Shown: positions 21,454-35,239 of the stretch, piece after piece
Numbering within the stretch: the first letter of the stretch is position 1
How the letters are laid out: every line of letters starts with the position of its first letter
From: Dissophora ornata
Taxonomy: Eukaryota > Mortierellomycota > Mortierellomycetes > Mortierellales > Mortierellaceae
Assembly (NCBI GenBank): GCA_025201705.1
Contig: MU616761.1
Span: 1-45,003 of the forward strand
Reading direction: 5' to 3'
Length of the DNA stretch: 45,003 nt
Notes under the pieces: generated by a model
Databases searched by the model: none
The model's input: only the letters and a program-made list of their open reading frames with translations
What the model was told of the DNA's origin: nothing
Program-made: the position numbers and the translations under genes

Positions 21454-24400
21454 ATGGCCAGCGCCATCTGGAAGACCCTTTTCGGGACACGCGACAGTCC
21501 AGAAGATACCCAAGGCCCTGCCAGTTTGTCTGAGGAGGCCTGCGGGGACCTTGTTCATAGCCTAGTCCGTCTCGGCTACCTCGCTAACATCTCACATTCA
21601 CTCGATGGAAAATCGTTCATCACACATGAGCAACTCACCCAGGACGTTCTTCTCCAGCTCGATAAGCGCAAAGGTGAGGGAATCGGGAAGGATCAACCAG
21701 GAAAACTGGAGCTGATGTTGCAGAAGAAAATATTCTCACACCAGCCTACTTTATGTTTGTTGCAACGCAGGACGCGTCAGTTTGCTCGACCTCCCCAAGG
21801 CGCTCAACGCCAATTTATCCGATATTCATGACCGCGCTCAGGAATTGATACGTTCAAGACCTGGGCAGTTTGTTCAGATCCAGGACGAGTTCCTCAAGGT
21901 GTATGTGAACCTCAACTGCACTCTGGATACAGTTTTTTCTTGCACTGTCTCGTGCTCAGTCACTAATACAATGTGCGATCCGTTTGGCATATAGGGAGTA
22001 TCTAAGCAACATGGCAACGGAATTGAACGAGGAATTAACGAAGCAAGGGTACCTCACAACAGCAGACCTGTGTCGCAAGTACAAGTTCGGGATCGACTTT
22101 ATGCGACAGGTAAGAAATCATGCTTCAATTGGTACAGCGTACCTAGTTATCAGTGCCAACTCACCCTGACTAACGGACTTGGCTCTCTCCAGTTCCTGAA
22201 AGATCGAGTTGGGAGCACCATGGCTGGACAATGGGACACTGTTGATCGCGGACTCGTAGTCGCTCCTTTGTTCCTGGAAAAAGAGAAAGCGGCCCTTTTG
22301 AAAACCCTGAGTGATCTGGAAGAGTATGTGGACCGCTTCTTCATTTCGCCTCATAATTTCTTCTACTCTACAACTCCAATTGCTCCAATGCGCCCACTAA
22401 CCCATGATTGTTTCCATTGGCAGGCCCACGAGTCTACAATCTCTGCGCTCGAGACACATCGTTCAGGACCATCTCTTTTATGGACTGTGCGATATCTTGT
22501 CCAAGGAGAAAGGCTTACCTGGATTGTTCAGGGGAGTCAATGATCAGGGCGTCTTTGTACCACGACCTTATGAACAGCAACAGACAGAGTGGATCGAGAC
22601 GTTTTTCAAGAACAATGGGTTTATCGGTAATACTTGCCCCATACGCATTCAAACCGGAGGGCATTCGTTCCTAGACTAACTGTCTCTCCGATCATGTTGA
22701 CAGAACTCGACTCAATTAAAAAACGAGGAGTAGCTGATCCCAAGGGATATATTCAAACAAATCACCCTTCAGCTCTCTTGCTTGACATTCACGCCGTTAA
22801 GGACAGCATCTGGTCAATTGTCGATGCCAGCGTCGAGGACACAATATCCAACCTTTCGTGGATCGATGTCAAGGTTCGTGCCCAGGAATTCAACTGAGAT
22901 CTATATCCTACTATCGTTCTCGGATACATTCTAAATATGAAAACTCTCAACACTCCCAATGCTATCCATCACAGCCTTTGCTTCCGTCGCCGTTAACCAA
23001 GGATGATATCGCGAGTCTACTCCGACAGCTCCCAAGTCTTGCCGAACCCAGTTCTTGCATCGTCATATCATCTGATCAAGATCATTCCCTAACTGGCCTC
23101 GGCGGAGGCCCACCCCAAGAAGCCATTGTGATTCAGGACAGCATCGTTGTCACATCGGGTCAGCTTCAAAAATGTCTTTTAAAGATGGGTCCACTCTTAG
23201 ATCGCAGTCTCAAGAATCTGGTGTCCTGGCGACTCTCCTTCGGAGACAGCAATCAAATGAATGGGCAAGACGAGGATGATGATCCCTATATTATTGGAGA
23301 ACGGGGGTCTAGTCTTAAGGGAATCGCAGAACATGTATTGAACATGCAAATCCCACAACGGAAAAGTGGCGGCAAAGCCAGGAATGGTCAGGCAGGTGGT
23401 GGCAAGAATGGAAGCAAAAAGAAGAAGCAGACCCAGGACTTCTTGACGGTACAGGATGTGAAAGAGGAGATTAAGCAATTGGAACCAGACTTCGACCCTG
23501 GCCTGGTTAACGCAACAGCAGGGATCCTTTACAGGGATCTGGTGCAGAACCTGAAGGACAGGAATCGATCTGTGGTCCTGAATCAGATGCAAGAGGAGGA
23601 GGATGTCGAGGTGACGGAGGATAAAGAAAGACACTTGGAGAACAAGTCCATCTTGTCAGCTATCCAGTCTTTATCTAAGCGCATTGAACTCTCTTCCAGG
23701 GGTATCGATGTATTTGAAGGTAAAAGAAAATGGATTGACTAGCATGCGCTCATCACCAGGATTACATATCTGCACCAGCCTCTAAGATCTCCCTCGCACA
23801 TTCCATTAGATTCATCTGTGAGGAACTCTCTTAGCAAGTACCTCCTGCAGTCATGGTGCGTCGAGCTCCTAGATCTTGCGGTCCTGCATTTGGCAAGTTT
23901 GGATACCGCTGTCACTGATGAGCTATCAGATGCGACAAGCACCAGAGAACGGCTTAAAACCGCCTATGCCGAGCATCGCAGCCAGATAGACAAAAGTTCC
24001 AGTGGCCAAGGACCCTTCGTTATTTCAATGGAGGATACAATTGCACTGCTCAAACTCATCCCTCAAGATACCGCCGACCCTCTCAAGAAGTTGCGCAAGC
24101 TTGCTGCAGGCGGTGGCAAACAAAAGAACCTGATTGAGTATCTGGACATTTGGTCCTCCCTTTCTCAGAATTCAAAACTGAGTCTTAACATCATCAGCAG
24201 CAATGAGAAAGACGACAGGTCGGTATTGCTGTTTCCTCTTTTGATGCGCAGAGGTTAAACATACAAGACTCATCAACATCTAACATATCCTGTTGAGTGC
24301 TTATCCCATATATACCTGTAGGCAATGGATTGCAGAGCACATGGAAGAGCTCCATCAGATCCTTGCGGGGATCGAGCCCTTCTCGGACCCAGCGCTAATG

Positions 24401-24685
24401 CTACATATTGTTACGCTTATTGCCTTTCAACAGTGGACAGGTCGCATGCTTCATGCCTCTGGGAAGTACGTCCCTCGTGTCTTGCGACAGTTACGACTGT
24501 CAGTCGATCAGCAGGATGGTACCATTATCTTACAATTGGATCTCTTGGAAAAAATGTTGGACTCTGTGCTTTCTAATGTAAAGCAGCAGCAACAAGAAGG
24601 AGGCGATCAGGGCAATAACCAAGATGACCTGAGCCAACTCTGGCAGTCGGTTTACGATCTCGGGACTACATTATCAAGTTCGTAA
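21454..24685 (+). CDS. UFL1: E3 UFM1-protein ligase 1 homolog, 828 aa
   Basis: This is the scaffold-type E3 that passes UFM1 from UFC1 to targets, mainly at the ER and ribosome. Exons: 21454-21673, 21771-21900, 21995-22109, 22193-22323, 22424-22626, 22704-22873, 22975-23719, 23810-24218, 24322-24685. The sum is 2,487 nt, giving 828 aa versus 794 in human. Matches to the family include LDGKSFITHEQLTQDVL, GRVSLLDLPKALN, SNMATELNEELTKQGYLT, FVPRPYEQQQTEWIETFF, a Lys-rich linker (NGSKKKKQTQDFLTVQDV) and the C-terminal helical block ending in DPALMLHIVTLIAFQQWTG. The N-terminal winged-helix-like region and the C-terminal helical domain are both present. The exon 7/8 junction was set by homology (acceptor CATTAG at 23809). 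The gene converges on CDC73 with 97 bp between stops. UFM1 pathway genes are widely absent from Dikarya, which supports an early-diverging fungus. Confidence 0.93.
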
Positions 24686-24782
24686 TAATAAACAGGACGC
24701 CTGCCTATGTTACATCCATATGGTTTATTGCTGTCTTGATTCTTTTCATCGATTTCGATTCCGGGTCATGCTTCCTTTGTCG

Positions 24783-26568
24783 TTAGTAGGCCAGATGGGG
24801 CTTGTTTGCAAGACACCAGGCCTGCAACCTGTCCCAAAACTCCGTGACGGTTGCCCTATCGGCATGGCGGCGATTGCGATTCAGCTAAATGATGGTGTCC
24901 AGGGCAATATTAGTATGTTAACCCGAATGCATAGACTAGCAAGTTCGGAAAGAGAAGGAAGCTTGAATGGCAGGCAAGCAAGGACTTACACTTAAGACTT
25001 CGACGTTCCAAGTCTTGATACTTTCTTTAGGCTGCTCGTCCGTCCACTTTACGTAGAATCCTTTGACATGAGCAAACAACTCGAGAGGCTTTTGCCACTT
25101 CCATTTCTTGAATTGCCACTCTGCTCCCGTCGTAAACACACAAACCACTCGGTCCCAATCCTCAGGACGCAAGTGATCTGTGCTATCAATTACATGATAT
25201 GGTGTCTTGTGTGTCTCGTTAGGCTTCTGGCGGCGCTCCACTGCCAACTTGTTGGGCTTAGCACCACCCTTGTTACGGATCTCCTGACTGTCAACATATC
25301 TAGAAATTTGGACATGACATTCAATAAACGCGTTAATACTCTGTGGTAAATCCTGCAGGTCTTCAATTTCGATTTTGGAGGCGCAAGTGTTACTTACACT
25401 TGATCTTCAAGGAACTGCTTGATATTGTACATCGTGAGCATGGACGTGATGGCGGCGGGAATAATGATAATAGGGATGCGAGAAGATGCTACCGACACGC
25501 AATCGACAAAATAAGGTGAACGTCAAATAGGTGAGATGACTTTGAGCCTTTCTTTTCTTTTTCTTTTTTTTCTTTTTTGCGACGTGAACATTTCTCCCCG
25601 GCACACTCGTCCACCACATACATGATTTGGATTTGCTTTGGGACGAAGGGTTCGTTGCAGAACGTGCAGTCGCAGAGCCAGGTGCCGTTCCTGGTCGTGA
25701 TGATGAGGTAGAAGACGGAACTGCAGCTCCCGGTTGCCTTGAGTCTGGTTTCTTGGCTGGCGCCTTTTCATCCTTTGATTTGCTCTTCAACAAAATGCTT
25801 GCTCCGATTTTTTGAATGTTTGCAAAGGACTAGATTCGACGTGATAGAGCAAACTGTTAGCATGACAGTCGTATCCCTGAAGTTTCAATAGACGCTTGGT
25901 CGCCATAAACTAATTGTTTAATCCCGTCCGTACCTTGTTGCCTCGCAATACACTTGCGGTTGTTCTTGCCAATCTCTCCTTCGAAATTATCAGACGCAAG
26001 ATCTCATTTTCATCTACGTGCCCCAGCTGTGTCGATGTCTTTTGTCTCTTTGATGCGTCGTCCTGCTGATCGTCCACAACATCGTCTCCTGGTCGCTTAT
26101 CTAGAGCAAAAAATTCACTTTGGTTAGTACTTCTGACGTCAATTGTTCATTGTTGTGTCTCACTATTTTGTACCCTCACCACTTACTCGTCTCTGATGGT
26201 TGGTATACAATGTTAGCCGAGGTGGCGGTCGCTCCAGTGAGGTAGTCAAGTACCAATCTCTTGTCCAGAATGGAGACAATTGGGATACCCTTTTGGGCTC
26301 CCTCCAATGAATACTCGGCGACACTCTGGTGTGCCCTTTGGAGTAGGAAGAGCAGTGTCTCCAACGTGTAGGTCTCATCAGAGGCACCGCGTCTATAGTT
26401 GGTTGTGGTGCTCCTGGGAAATGTGAAGGTCTGCTTGTCGTCCGCAAAGACGACGTCGGAAGCGTCCGTGAGCTCGGTTACCAAACCGCCACTGGCATTG
26501 ACGAGTGTGATGGGTTTTTTCGAGACTGTGAACTCGCGCAAGAGACTGAGGGGATCGTTCTTTGACAT
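24783..26568 (-). CDS. CDC73: Paf1 complex subunit Cdc73 (parafibromin), 415 aa
   Basis: This subunit of the nuclear Paf1 elongation complex works with RNA polymerase II and histone H2B/H3 modification. Exons in transcript order: 26568-26187, 26100-25934, 25829-25622, 25488-25398, 25287-24990, 24884-24783. The sum is 1,248 nt. The N-terminal domain shows TYTLETLLFLLQ, IPIVSILDKRLVLDYLTG and the Ser/Thr-rich ATATSANIV. A middle segment (HVDENEILRLIISKERLAR) is followed by a Lys/Ser-rich linker. The C-terminal Ras-like domain has SRIPIIIIPAAITSMLTMYN, HLRPEDWDRVVCVFTTGAEW, WQFKKWKW and a final helix with TEFWDRLQAWCL. The length is between yeast Cdc73 (393) and human parafibromin (531). It is divergent from the PIGV gene (232 bp). 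Confidence 0.95.
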
Positions 26569-26800
26569 TATCGAGCGACGTTGAGGTTGTTATTTCCTGT
26601 GGTTATGATACTCTTAGTGGTTTTGTTAGTCCTGATAGCTCTGATGATCCTGCAGATGGGTGGCAAGTAAAGCTAGATCGCGAGAACATCTCGTTACTTA
26701 CTTAAGAACTAAATGACGACGTCACCCGTAAGTAAGTAAGTTTAGTTCTTTAGTTTTGCCCAGGGTGTCGCCATGCCTGATTCCTTAAACCCTCCTAAGA
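26569..26800. promoter_or_regulatory. Divergent promoter with nested inverted repeats (CDC73/PIGV)
   Basis: The 232-bp spacer contains two arm pairs: TTACTTACTT (26694-26703) with TAAGTAAGTAAG (26729-26740), and AAGAACTAAA (26704-26713) with TTTAGTTCTT (26741-26750). Between them lies GACGTC (26718-26723), embedded in ACGTCAC like a bZIP/CRE half site. The order is A-B-centre-A'-B', so the two pairs cannot both form one simple hairpin. A regulatory role for both genes is inference. Confidence 0.55.
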
Positions 26801-28598
26801 ATGGCGCCAGGAACAGATGCAACAGGCAAGGGTGCCCGGGGAACCAGCCCCAGCTCTCTCAATAGAGCCAGCACTGTCGCATACTACGCTTTAATCTCCC
26901 GACTGGCGATCTGGGCCATTGCTGTCGTTTCACATGCCCTCATCCAGGATTATGATTCAGCCGTTGAACTTATCCTACCCATTGAAACTCCCGCTGAACA
27001 GCTCTTCAAAAGCGTTTTTGGGGTCTTCCTCCGCTGGGACTCGTTCTACTTTGTCGACATTGCTGAGAGGGGCTATGTCTTTGAGCAAGCTCATGCATTC
27101 TTCCCTCTGCTACCATTACTGACGAGATTGGTCGCTGGCACTGGTAACCAACACGGACAGGGAAACTGCAGAACGTGACCAGGATCTAGATATTTATCTA
27201 ACCTTTGTGTGCTAGTTCTCGCTCCTCTGCACAGCCTGCTTACCAATAGACAGCAATTGGTGCTGGCCGGTATCCTTGTCGCCAATTCGGCGTTCATTGC
27301 AGCTTCAGTCCAGATCTATAGACTGTCGAAAGCCCTCTTTGGTCGCGAAAAGTTCGCGTTCCTCACTGCGTTGCTCTATGTCTTGACTCCGGCAGGAATT
27401 TTTATGTCTGCAATGTGAGTTTCGGTCGCAGTAATTCCATTTGACACCGACCGCTAGCGTGTGGCTGTGCTACTCACGACCATATCCTGTTTCACACACA
27501 ACAGCTATACAGAAAGTTTGTTTGCAGCACTCTCGTTCACAGGCATGTTGTTTGCCGCGCGTAAGCAGTATCTTCTCGCAGCCATCACATGGTCCGTTAG
27601 CTGTACAGCACGCTCCAACGGCATACTTTATGCTGGCTTCTTCATATACGATCTTGTTGTTCGAATGGATCTCAAAGCGTCCCCTCTGGTAAGCTCATTG
27701 CTCAGCTCATGATCCTGTCGAAGAAGCTCTATGACCTCAAATGGCCATCGTTTGTTTGACGGTTATTTTTTGATCTGGGATGCCTCAATAGAGCAAGGTC
27801 ACGGCGCTTGTCAAGACAGCCTGTCTATGCTTGGTCAATTGGGCAGGATTTCTGGCAGTGCAAGCCTATGGATATTCTCTATACTGCACAGAGAACACGT
27901 TTGGCCTTGAACCAAGGCCATGGTGTAGTTCTACGGTGCCTTTGATCTATACTTTTGTGCAGGATTTCTATTGGTGAGTTTCACACTATTCCATGTTACA
28001 AAAGCACGTTTGGTTGGCAATCGTGAATCCCAAAAAAAAATCTCACGCTCGTCCGTCCAATGTACTTTTTGCTGCAGGAACGTGGGATTCCTTCGGTACT
28101 ACGAGATTAAACAGATACCCAACTTTTTGATGGCCGCGCCAATGATCACACTGTCAGTGTCGGGTATCTATTATTACGCTGTATACGACCTGCCTCGAAT
28201 GATGACTCTTGGAAGGTCGTCGACAACAGGTAAGCAAACCAAGTACAAAGACAAGGGTTGGGCATGTATCTTTGCTGATGTGTTTTTCGCGTTTTTTTTT
28301 CACACGCGCTATATCATATACAGCCCCTGGCAATAGATCGACACCTCCTTTCTTGAGTCTGGCTAGCTTCCCCCACATTGTCCTGTGGACGGCCCTTCTC
28401 TGGTCCGCGATCACGACGATGCATATCCAGATCATCACCCGTGCCTTTTCCTGTCTCCCAACAGTGTATTGGTTTGCGGCCCACCAGTTCGAGAAGGACG
28501 CTCTGGGCGCAGGCTGGACAAGGACTGTGAGCACGTTCTTTGTGATGTACGGGCTAATCGGCATCATCCTCTTTGCCAACTTCTTCCCTCCTGCATGA
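26801..28598 (+). CDS. GPI18: GPI mannosyltransferase 2 (PIG-V/Gpi18), 444 aa
   Basis: This ER multi-pass enzyme adds the second alpha-1,6-linked mannose to the GPI anchor from dolichol-phosphate mannose. Exons: 26801-27143, 27216-27414, 27505-27688, 27792-27973, 28078-28229, 28324-28598. The sum is 1,335 nt. Family hallmarks are FLRWDSFYFVDIAERGYVFE followed by HAFFPLLPL near residue 100, then TPAGIFMSAIYTES, SCTARSNGILYAG and a C-terminal hydrophobic helix ending in FANFFPPA. Several hydrophobic helices run through the protein. The start at 26801 is the first ATG in the coding frame; an ATG at 26773 is in a different frame. Confidence 0.93.
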
Positions 28599-28832
28599 GA
28601 GTAGACACATTAGTACAATACATAAACAGGAAATTACACATGAACGCGTGCAACTGATGCTGTGGAAATCGCCAATAAGGTTGAGCGATGAATACAGAAT
28701 TCGTACGGGCGATGGTGTGCTTCGTTCTTCTCTCTTCTCAATCGCTGACTCGATTTACTCAGACCAAACCTTGTGCTGGTGCCACTATTACCCTCAAACC
28801 TCCCAGCTCAAACTCAACTCTGCGAAAAAGCA

Positions 28833-30879
28833 ATGTTCGCCAGATTCGCAAAAACCGCAAGGATCCCTCTCTCCACTCCAACCTCTGTCTCCTTTCTCCG
28901 CCACCAGATCCGTCGCTCCTTAGCCTCTTCCTCATCGCTTGCCTCCAAACACGACATGGCCATCAACACTGTCAATATTCCCCGTGCTGACCGCGTTGCT
29001 CATTTCGAGCAAGATGGTGAGTCACCCGCCGTCCATTGCATGGCTGCGCTGCTCTGCTTCTCCTCGAGCCCTGGTCGTCGTCAATCACTGGCCACATTAA
29101 CAGCCGTTGTTTATCCATTGATGGGAAACATATAGTCTGGTCCATATTCACACCCCTGGCCCTGGAGTGCCAGGCTGTCAACCTCGGTCAAGGTTTCATG
29201 AAGTAATAATGATCTCTTTGTGCCATATTGAGTGAGACACAAGCCGATGCGTTTCTTGAACCACAGCAGCTTTCATTATTCCTAACAAAACAAAGTGGCA
29301 ATTGCTTCTCACTTCTGGGCCTATCCAATTAGCTTTTCTCCCCCAGACTTTGTGGTCGAGGCTGCCCGCGAGGCTGTATTGCGCAACGACTGCAACCAGT
29401 ACAGCCACCCCAAGGGCCGCCCAAGACTGAGAAATGTATGGAACGTGCGCACATGCGAATAAGCTGCATGGTCATCTTTGTTGGCTTGTTGTTGAAGTTT
29501 ATTTTCTCACGATTTTATATCCCCCCTGTACTTCTCTGCTCATTCCACGCTAGGCTTTGGCAAAGTCGTACAGCCCCCTCTTCGGAAGGTCCTTGGACCC
29601 AGAGACCGAGATCGTTGTCACCGCTGGCGCAAACGAAGGTACGATGATAGTAGATCAGCGAACTCCTACAAGCAGCAACGTGATGCCGATCAGAATACGT
29701 CCCCTGACACATACTTTTAATTGGTGGCGCCACAGGCATTTTCAGTATCTTTGCAGGATATTTGGATCAGGGTTCGGAGGTCATCTTGATGGAGCCCTTC
29801 TTTGACCAGTATATTGTAAGTGCAATGCGGTTTGCAATTGCATGCAAAAGACTGCCCTACGACCTCAAGGCGAGAACTGCACACTGACTATCTGACTGTT
29901 CATCATAGTCCAACATTACCATGAACGGAGGAGTTCCAGTTTACTGCCCTATTCGTCCTAAGGGAGATATCTCCAAGGACATGCCTGCCAGCGAATGGAA
30001 GATTGATATCAAGGAGTTGGAGTCCAAGATCACACCCCGCTCCAAGATTATTGTTCTCAATACTCCACACAACCCTATCGGAAAGGTGTTCTCTCGCGAA
30101 GAGCTGGAGGAGATTGGAGCTCTGGCAACCAAGCATAACTTGCTGATCATCAGCGATGAAGTGGTATGTCTGGCTTATCCGCGATGTGCAATCTTGAAGT
30201 AAAGAGAAAAGGACTTTGTCACCCATCCACTTATCTTTGATGAACGAACTGAACTTGTTAGTACGATCGCTTGTACTTCAACCCCGAGAACCATGAGCGA
30301 ATCGCGACCTTAGATGGATTGTGGGAGCGAACCATCACTGTTGGAAGTGGTGGAAAAACATTTGGGACAACAGGCTGGCGCGTTGGCTGGTTGATCGGAC
30401 CCAAGGCCTTGGTGGAGCCTGCATTGGCAGCTCAAACCCGTATCGTCTTTTGCGTGAACTCGCCCCTGCAGGAGGCTATCGCTATTGGATTTGAGCAGGC
30501 TGAAGAACGTGGATTTTTTGGTAGCCAGGTGGACGCCTACGAGCACAAGCGCGAGAAGTTGCACTCAGTTTTCCGTGAGCTGGGATTGCCGTGCACCATC
30601 CCTGATGGATCGTACTTTATTCTTGTGAACACCGACAAGATCCAGGTGCCAAAGGACTATGTGTTCCCTGAGCTACTGCACTCTCGTCCCAAGGACTTTA
30701 GAACGTGCTATTGGTTGACCAAGGAGATTGGAGTGTGTGCTATCCCACCCACAGAGTTTTACTCTAAGCCTAACCAAAAGCTGGCGGAGAACTTTGCACG
30801 CTTCGCATTCTGCAAGACCGACGAGACTTTGGACGCTGCAGCAGAGAGACTCTTGAAGCTGAAGCCATATATCAAATAG
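28833..30879 (+). CDS. BNA3: Kynurenine/cysteine-S-conjugate aminotransferase, PLP-dependent, 463 aa
   Basis: This fold-type I aminotransferase converts kynurenine to kynurenic acid and related substrates. Exons: 28833-29016, 29136-29202, 29333-29435, 29554-29638, 29736-29815, 29909-30163, 30262-30879. The sum is 1,392 nt. Motifs include NLGQGFMNFSPPDFV, YSHPKGRPRLR, TAGANEGIFSIF, LNTPHNPIGKVF, the cofactor Asp/Tyr region SDEVYDRLYF, the Schiff-base lysine in GSGGKTFGTTGWRVGW, and a C-terminal Arg in ENFARFAFCK. The first 41 residues (MFARFAKTARIPLS and onward) are Arg/Ser-rich without acidic residues until SKHDM, which fits a mitochondrial presequence. An in-frame ATG at 28956 would give a cytosolic form. 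Substrate choice among kynurenine, glutamine and cysteine conjugates cannot be read from sequence alone. It lies 234 bp downstream of the PIGV gene. Confidence 0.92.
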
Positions 30880-31070
30880 ACTACATTGCTCTTTCACAAT
30901 AACCCAAATAAACATGCTTTAGCGCGTCGCTCAACTACACATAAGAATAACTAGTCACACACTTCAGAGTGTGGCTTTGTTCCATTGCAAAGGAAAACAA
31001 AGGGAAAAAAAAAAAAACATCACCTTGAACTCATTCACTCCATCACCTCACACTCACATATATTATCACC

Positions 31071-32157
31071 ATGGGCAAGGAGCACAAGGAAAAGAAGGAG
31101 AAGAAGTCCTCGAAGGCTGAGAAGGTCGAGAAGGTCGAGAAGAAGGCCGTCGATGCCAGCAACGATTCAGACATGGAGACTGATGCCCCCACCCGTGTTG
31201 TTGATATCTCCCCTATTGCTGCCCCCTTGGCTGCCGACAAGTTGACTAAGAAGCTCTTGAAGACCGTCAAGAAGGGTAATTCATTCGTGCTATGATACTG
31301 CCTAATCCTGTACCCACTTCGACCTCATCCCTATGTTTTTGCTCCTCGTCCACCAAACGAGATCTTCTTTTGAAGAGACGAAAAATGCATCTCGACAACA
31401 ACGCTCTTGGTGGGCACTTCGGCTGGTTGTAAAGCTTTTCCTTTGGAGCCAAAGTTCAGTGGGATAAATGGACCAATGTTATTCTCGGTCTGCTAAATCG
31501 GAGGCACTCTTTTTTCACCGACAATTGCTGTGGAACAGCGTTTTCGATCTGGTTTTATGGACGCCATTTACACTTCACGCACCGGATCTACAGATCAGCA
31601 GATCGAGGAGCATTCCTATACACTCTTTCGTCTCAGCGCTTCATAGAATCAACTAGAATTTGATGTATCATTCATTAACGTTTTGTCAATTGCAAAATTT
31701 GAATACCATTAGCTGCCAAGGCCAAGCATGTGAAGCGTGGTGTCAAGGAGGTCGTCAAGGGCCTCCGCAAGGGCGAGAAGGGACTTGTTCTGATTGCTGG
31801 TGATATTTCACCCATCGATGTCATTACCCACGTCCCCGTCCTTTGCGAGGAGAACGATGTCCCCTATGTCTTCTTGCCCTCGAAGGAGGATCTTGGAACT
31901 GCAGGATCGACCAAGCGCCCTACCTCGTGCGTGATGGTTGTCTTGGGAGGCAAGAAGAAGGATATGGATGGTGCCAAGGATTACAAGGAGCTCTATGAAG
32001 AGTGCTACGCCAAGGTCAAGGAGATGGTAGGTCCCTCTGCTCTAGGGTATTCGCTGCATGCGTGTTGACTTTTTTTTGTTGTTCTGTAGCATGTTGGAAC
32101 TGACCACGATTCGATTCGATCAAACTTGCTATCTAGGATGAGGCCATTGTTTATTAA
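31071..32157 (+). CDS. NHP2: H/ACA ribonucleoprotein subunit Nhp2, about 179 aa
   Basis: This L7Ae-family RNA-binding protein belongs to H/ACA snoRNPs, which make pseudouridine in rRNA and process it in the nucleolus. Exons: 31071-31275, 31713-32026 and 32137-32157 (540 nt). The N-terminus is a Lys/Glu-rich charged tail. The L7Ae fold shows KHVKRGVKEVVKGLRKGEKG, LVLIAGDISPIDVITHVPVL, DVPYVFLPSKEDLG and RPTSCVMVV. The last exon is short and its acceptor is ambiguous. Using the acceptor at 32136 gives a tail ending DEAIVY; an alternative acceptor near 32090 gives a longer C-terminus that reads less like the family. The 437-nt first intron is long for this window. Confidence 0.92.
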
Positions 32158-32548
32158 ATACTCTGCAACCTGAACCGCAATCCCATCTCTGCACATCCTT
32201 CACCCTGTACTATTGTTCTGTAGTTTCTTTTCCTATTTGTCATTAAAGCATCGGACTGTTTTCTTCGTTTGATACCATGGTGTGTCGTTGAAATGGGGTG
32301 GGATCGCAGTATATGAACGACGTCTTAATACCATAGCAGAGCGCCGGATGTCGTGCGTGAAGCTGACTCGCTCAATTCTGACTCGTTGTGTGCAACCACC
32401 AAACGACCGACTTTAAACTTTGATCTTTTCTCCCTCCACTTTGTCCACTGTCCGTCCAGCAAGCTGTTTTCGTCCCTCTTTCTTTCTTTCTTCTCTGCAT
32501 TCGATCGCTGCTCCTTCCCCTCTCTCTCCACTCTTCGTTCCATCGGAA
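32158..32548. promoter_or_regulatory. Upstream region of MET2
   Basis: This spacer runs from the NHP2 stop to the MET2 start. The last 150 bp are strongly pyrimidine-rich (CCCTCTTTCTTTCTTTC and similar near 32474-32497), as is common just upstream of fungal start codons. No coding exon or defined operator was recognised. Confidence 0.5.
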
Positions 32549-34656
<2,108 letters not shown>

Positions 34657-34943
34657 ATAGGGAAAGTTGTATCACGATCTTCCATATAGAAGCACTCACT
34701 GCGAGATCATGGAATAAAAAATAAACCCTCCCTCCCGTCTCCTTTTGGCAGCACCAAATGATGCGTTGGGCTTTTTCTTGAATGCTTGGAGGATTATTTA
34801 TATACATATCAATATTTCTAATGTGTTTCCATTGAATGAATGCATGGCCAAAAACACACATGCTGGCTGTTTCTTTCTTTCTTTTTCTACCTCCCGACTA
34901 TTCGCCAATATGCGAATATGCCGATTTCGATCGGATCACTTGC

Positions 34944-35239
34944 TTAGTTGGGGCGGTTGATCTTGGCCTCATTGAACAAGACAGTTTGGTTGACTAGTGT
35001 CATTTCGAGGTGCAAGAAATACAAGTATACAAGTAAAGGCGTTAAATGTGGGTGATATCGAGAGACAGTAGCTCAAAAACAGATTAAAATACTCTGACAA
35101 ACGAAGGAGGCAGCTCCTACATACCACGGGGATCAAACTTCATGGAGGACAACTTTGCGGTGGTCCTTGGGCGGCGAGTGGTGTAGAAGAATCCCGTGCC
35201 AGCTGTGGACAGCAACTTGACGATGATGGTCCTGAACAT
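34944..35239 (-). CDS. MRPL39: Mitochondrial ribosomal protein bL33m, 54 aa
   Basis: This small protein of the mitochondrial large ribosomal subunit is encoded by exons 35239-35125 and 34993-34944 (165 nt). The joined sequence shows the bL33 core: RTIIVKLLSTAGTGFFYTT, RRPRTTAKLSSMKFDPRV, then NQTVLFNEAKI. The length of 54 aa is normal for the family. The start codon lies inside an A/T palindrome (35234-35258). The gene converges with MET2, with 287 bp between the two stops, and is divergent from the BCAS2 gene. Confidence 0.93.

Noticed and set aside
23741..23809. Alternative acceptors for UFL1 exon 8 (near 23759 and 23779)
   Set aside because: Both lead to in-frame stops; the acceptor at 23809 keeps phase and matches the conserved helical block.
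32091..32157. Longer NHP2 C-terminus from the acceptor near 32090
   Set aside because: It gives about 22 residues unlike the family; the short acidic tail from 32137 fits better, though RNA data could reverse this.
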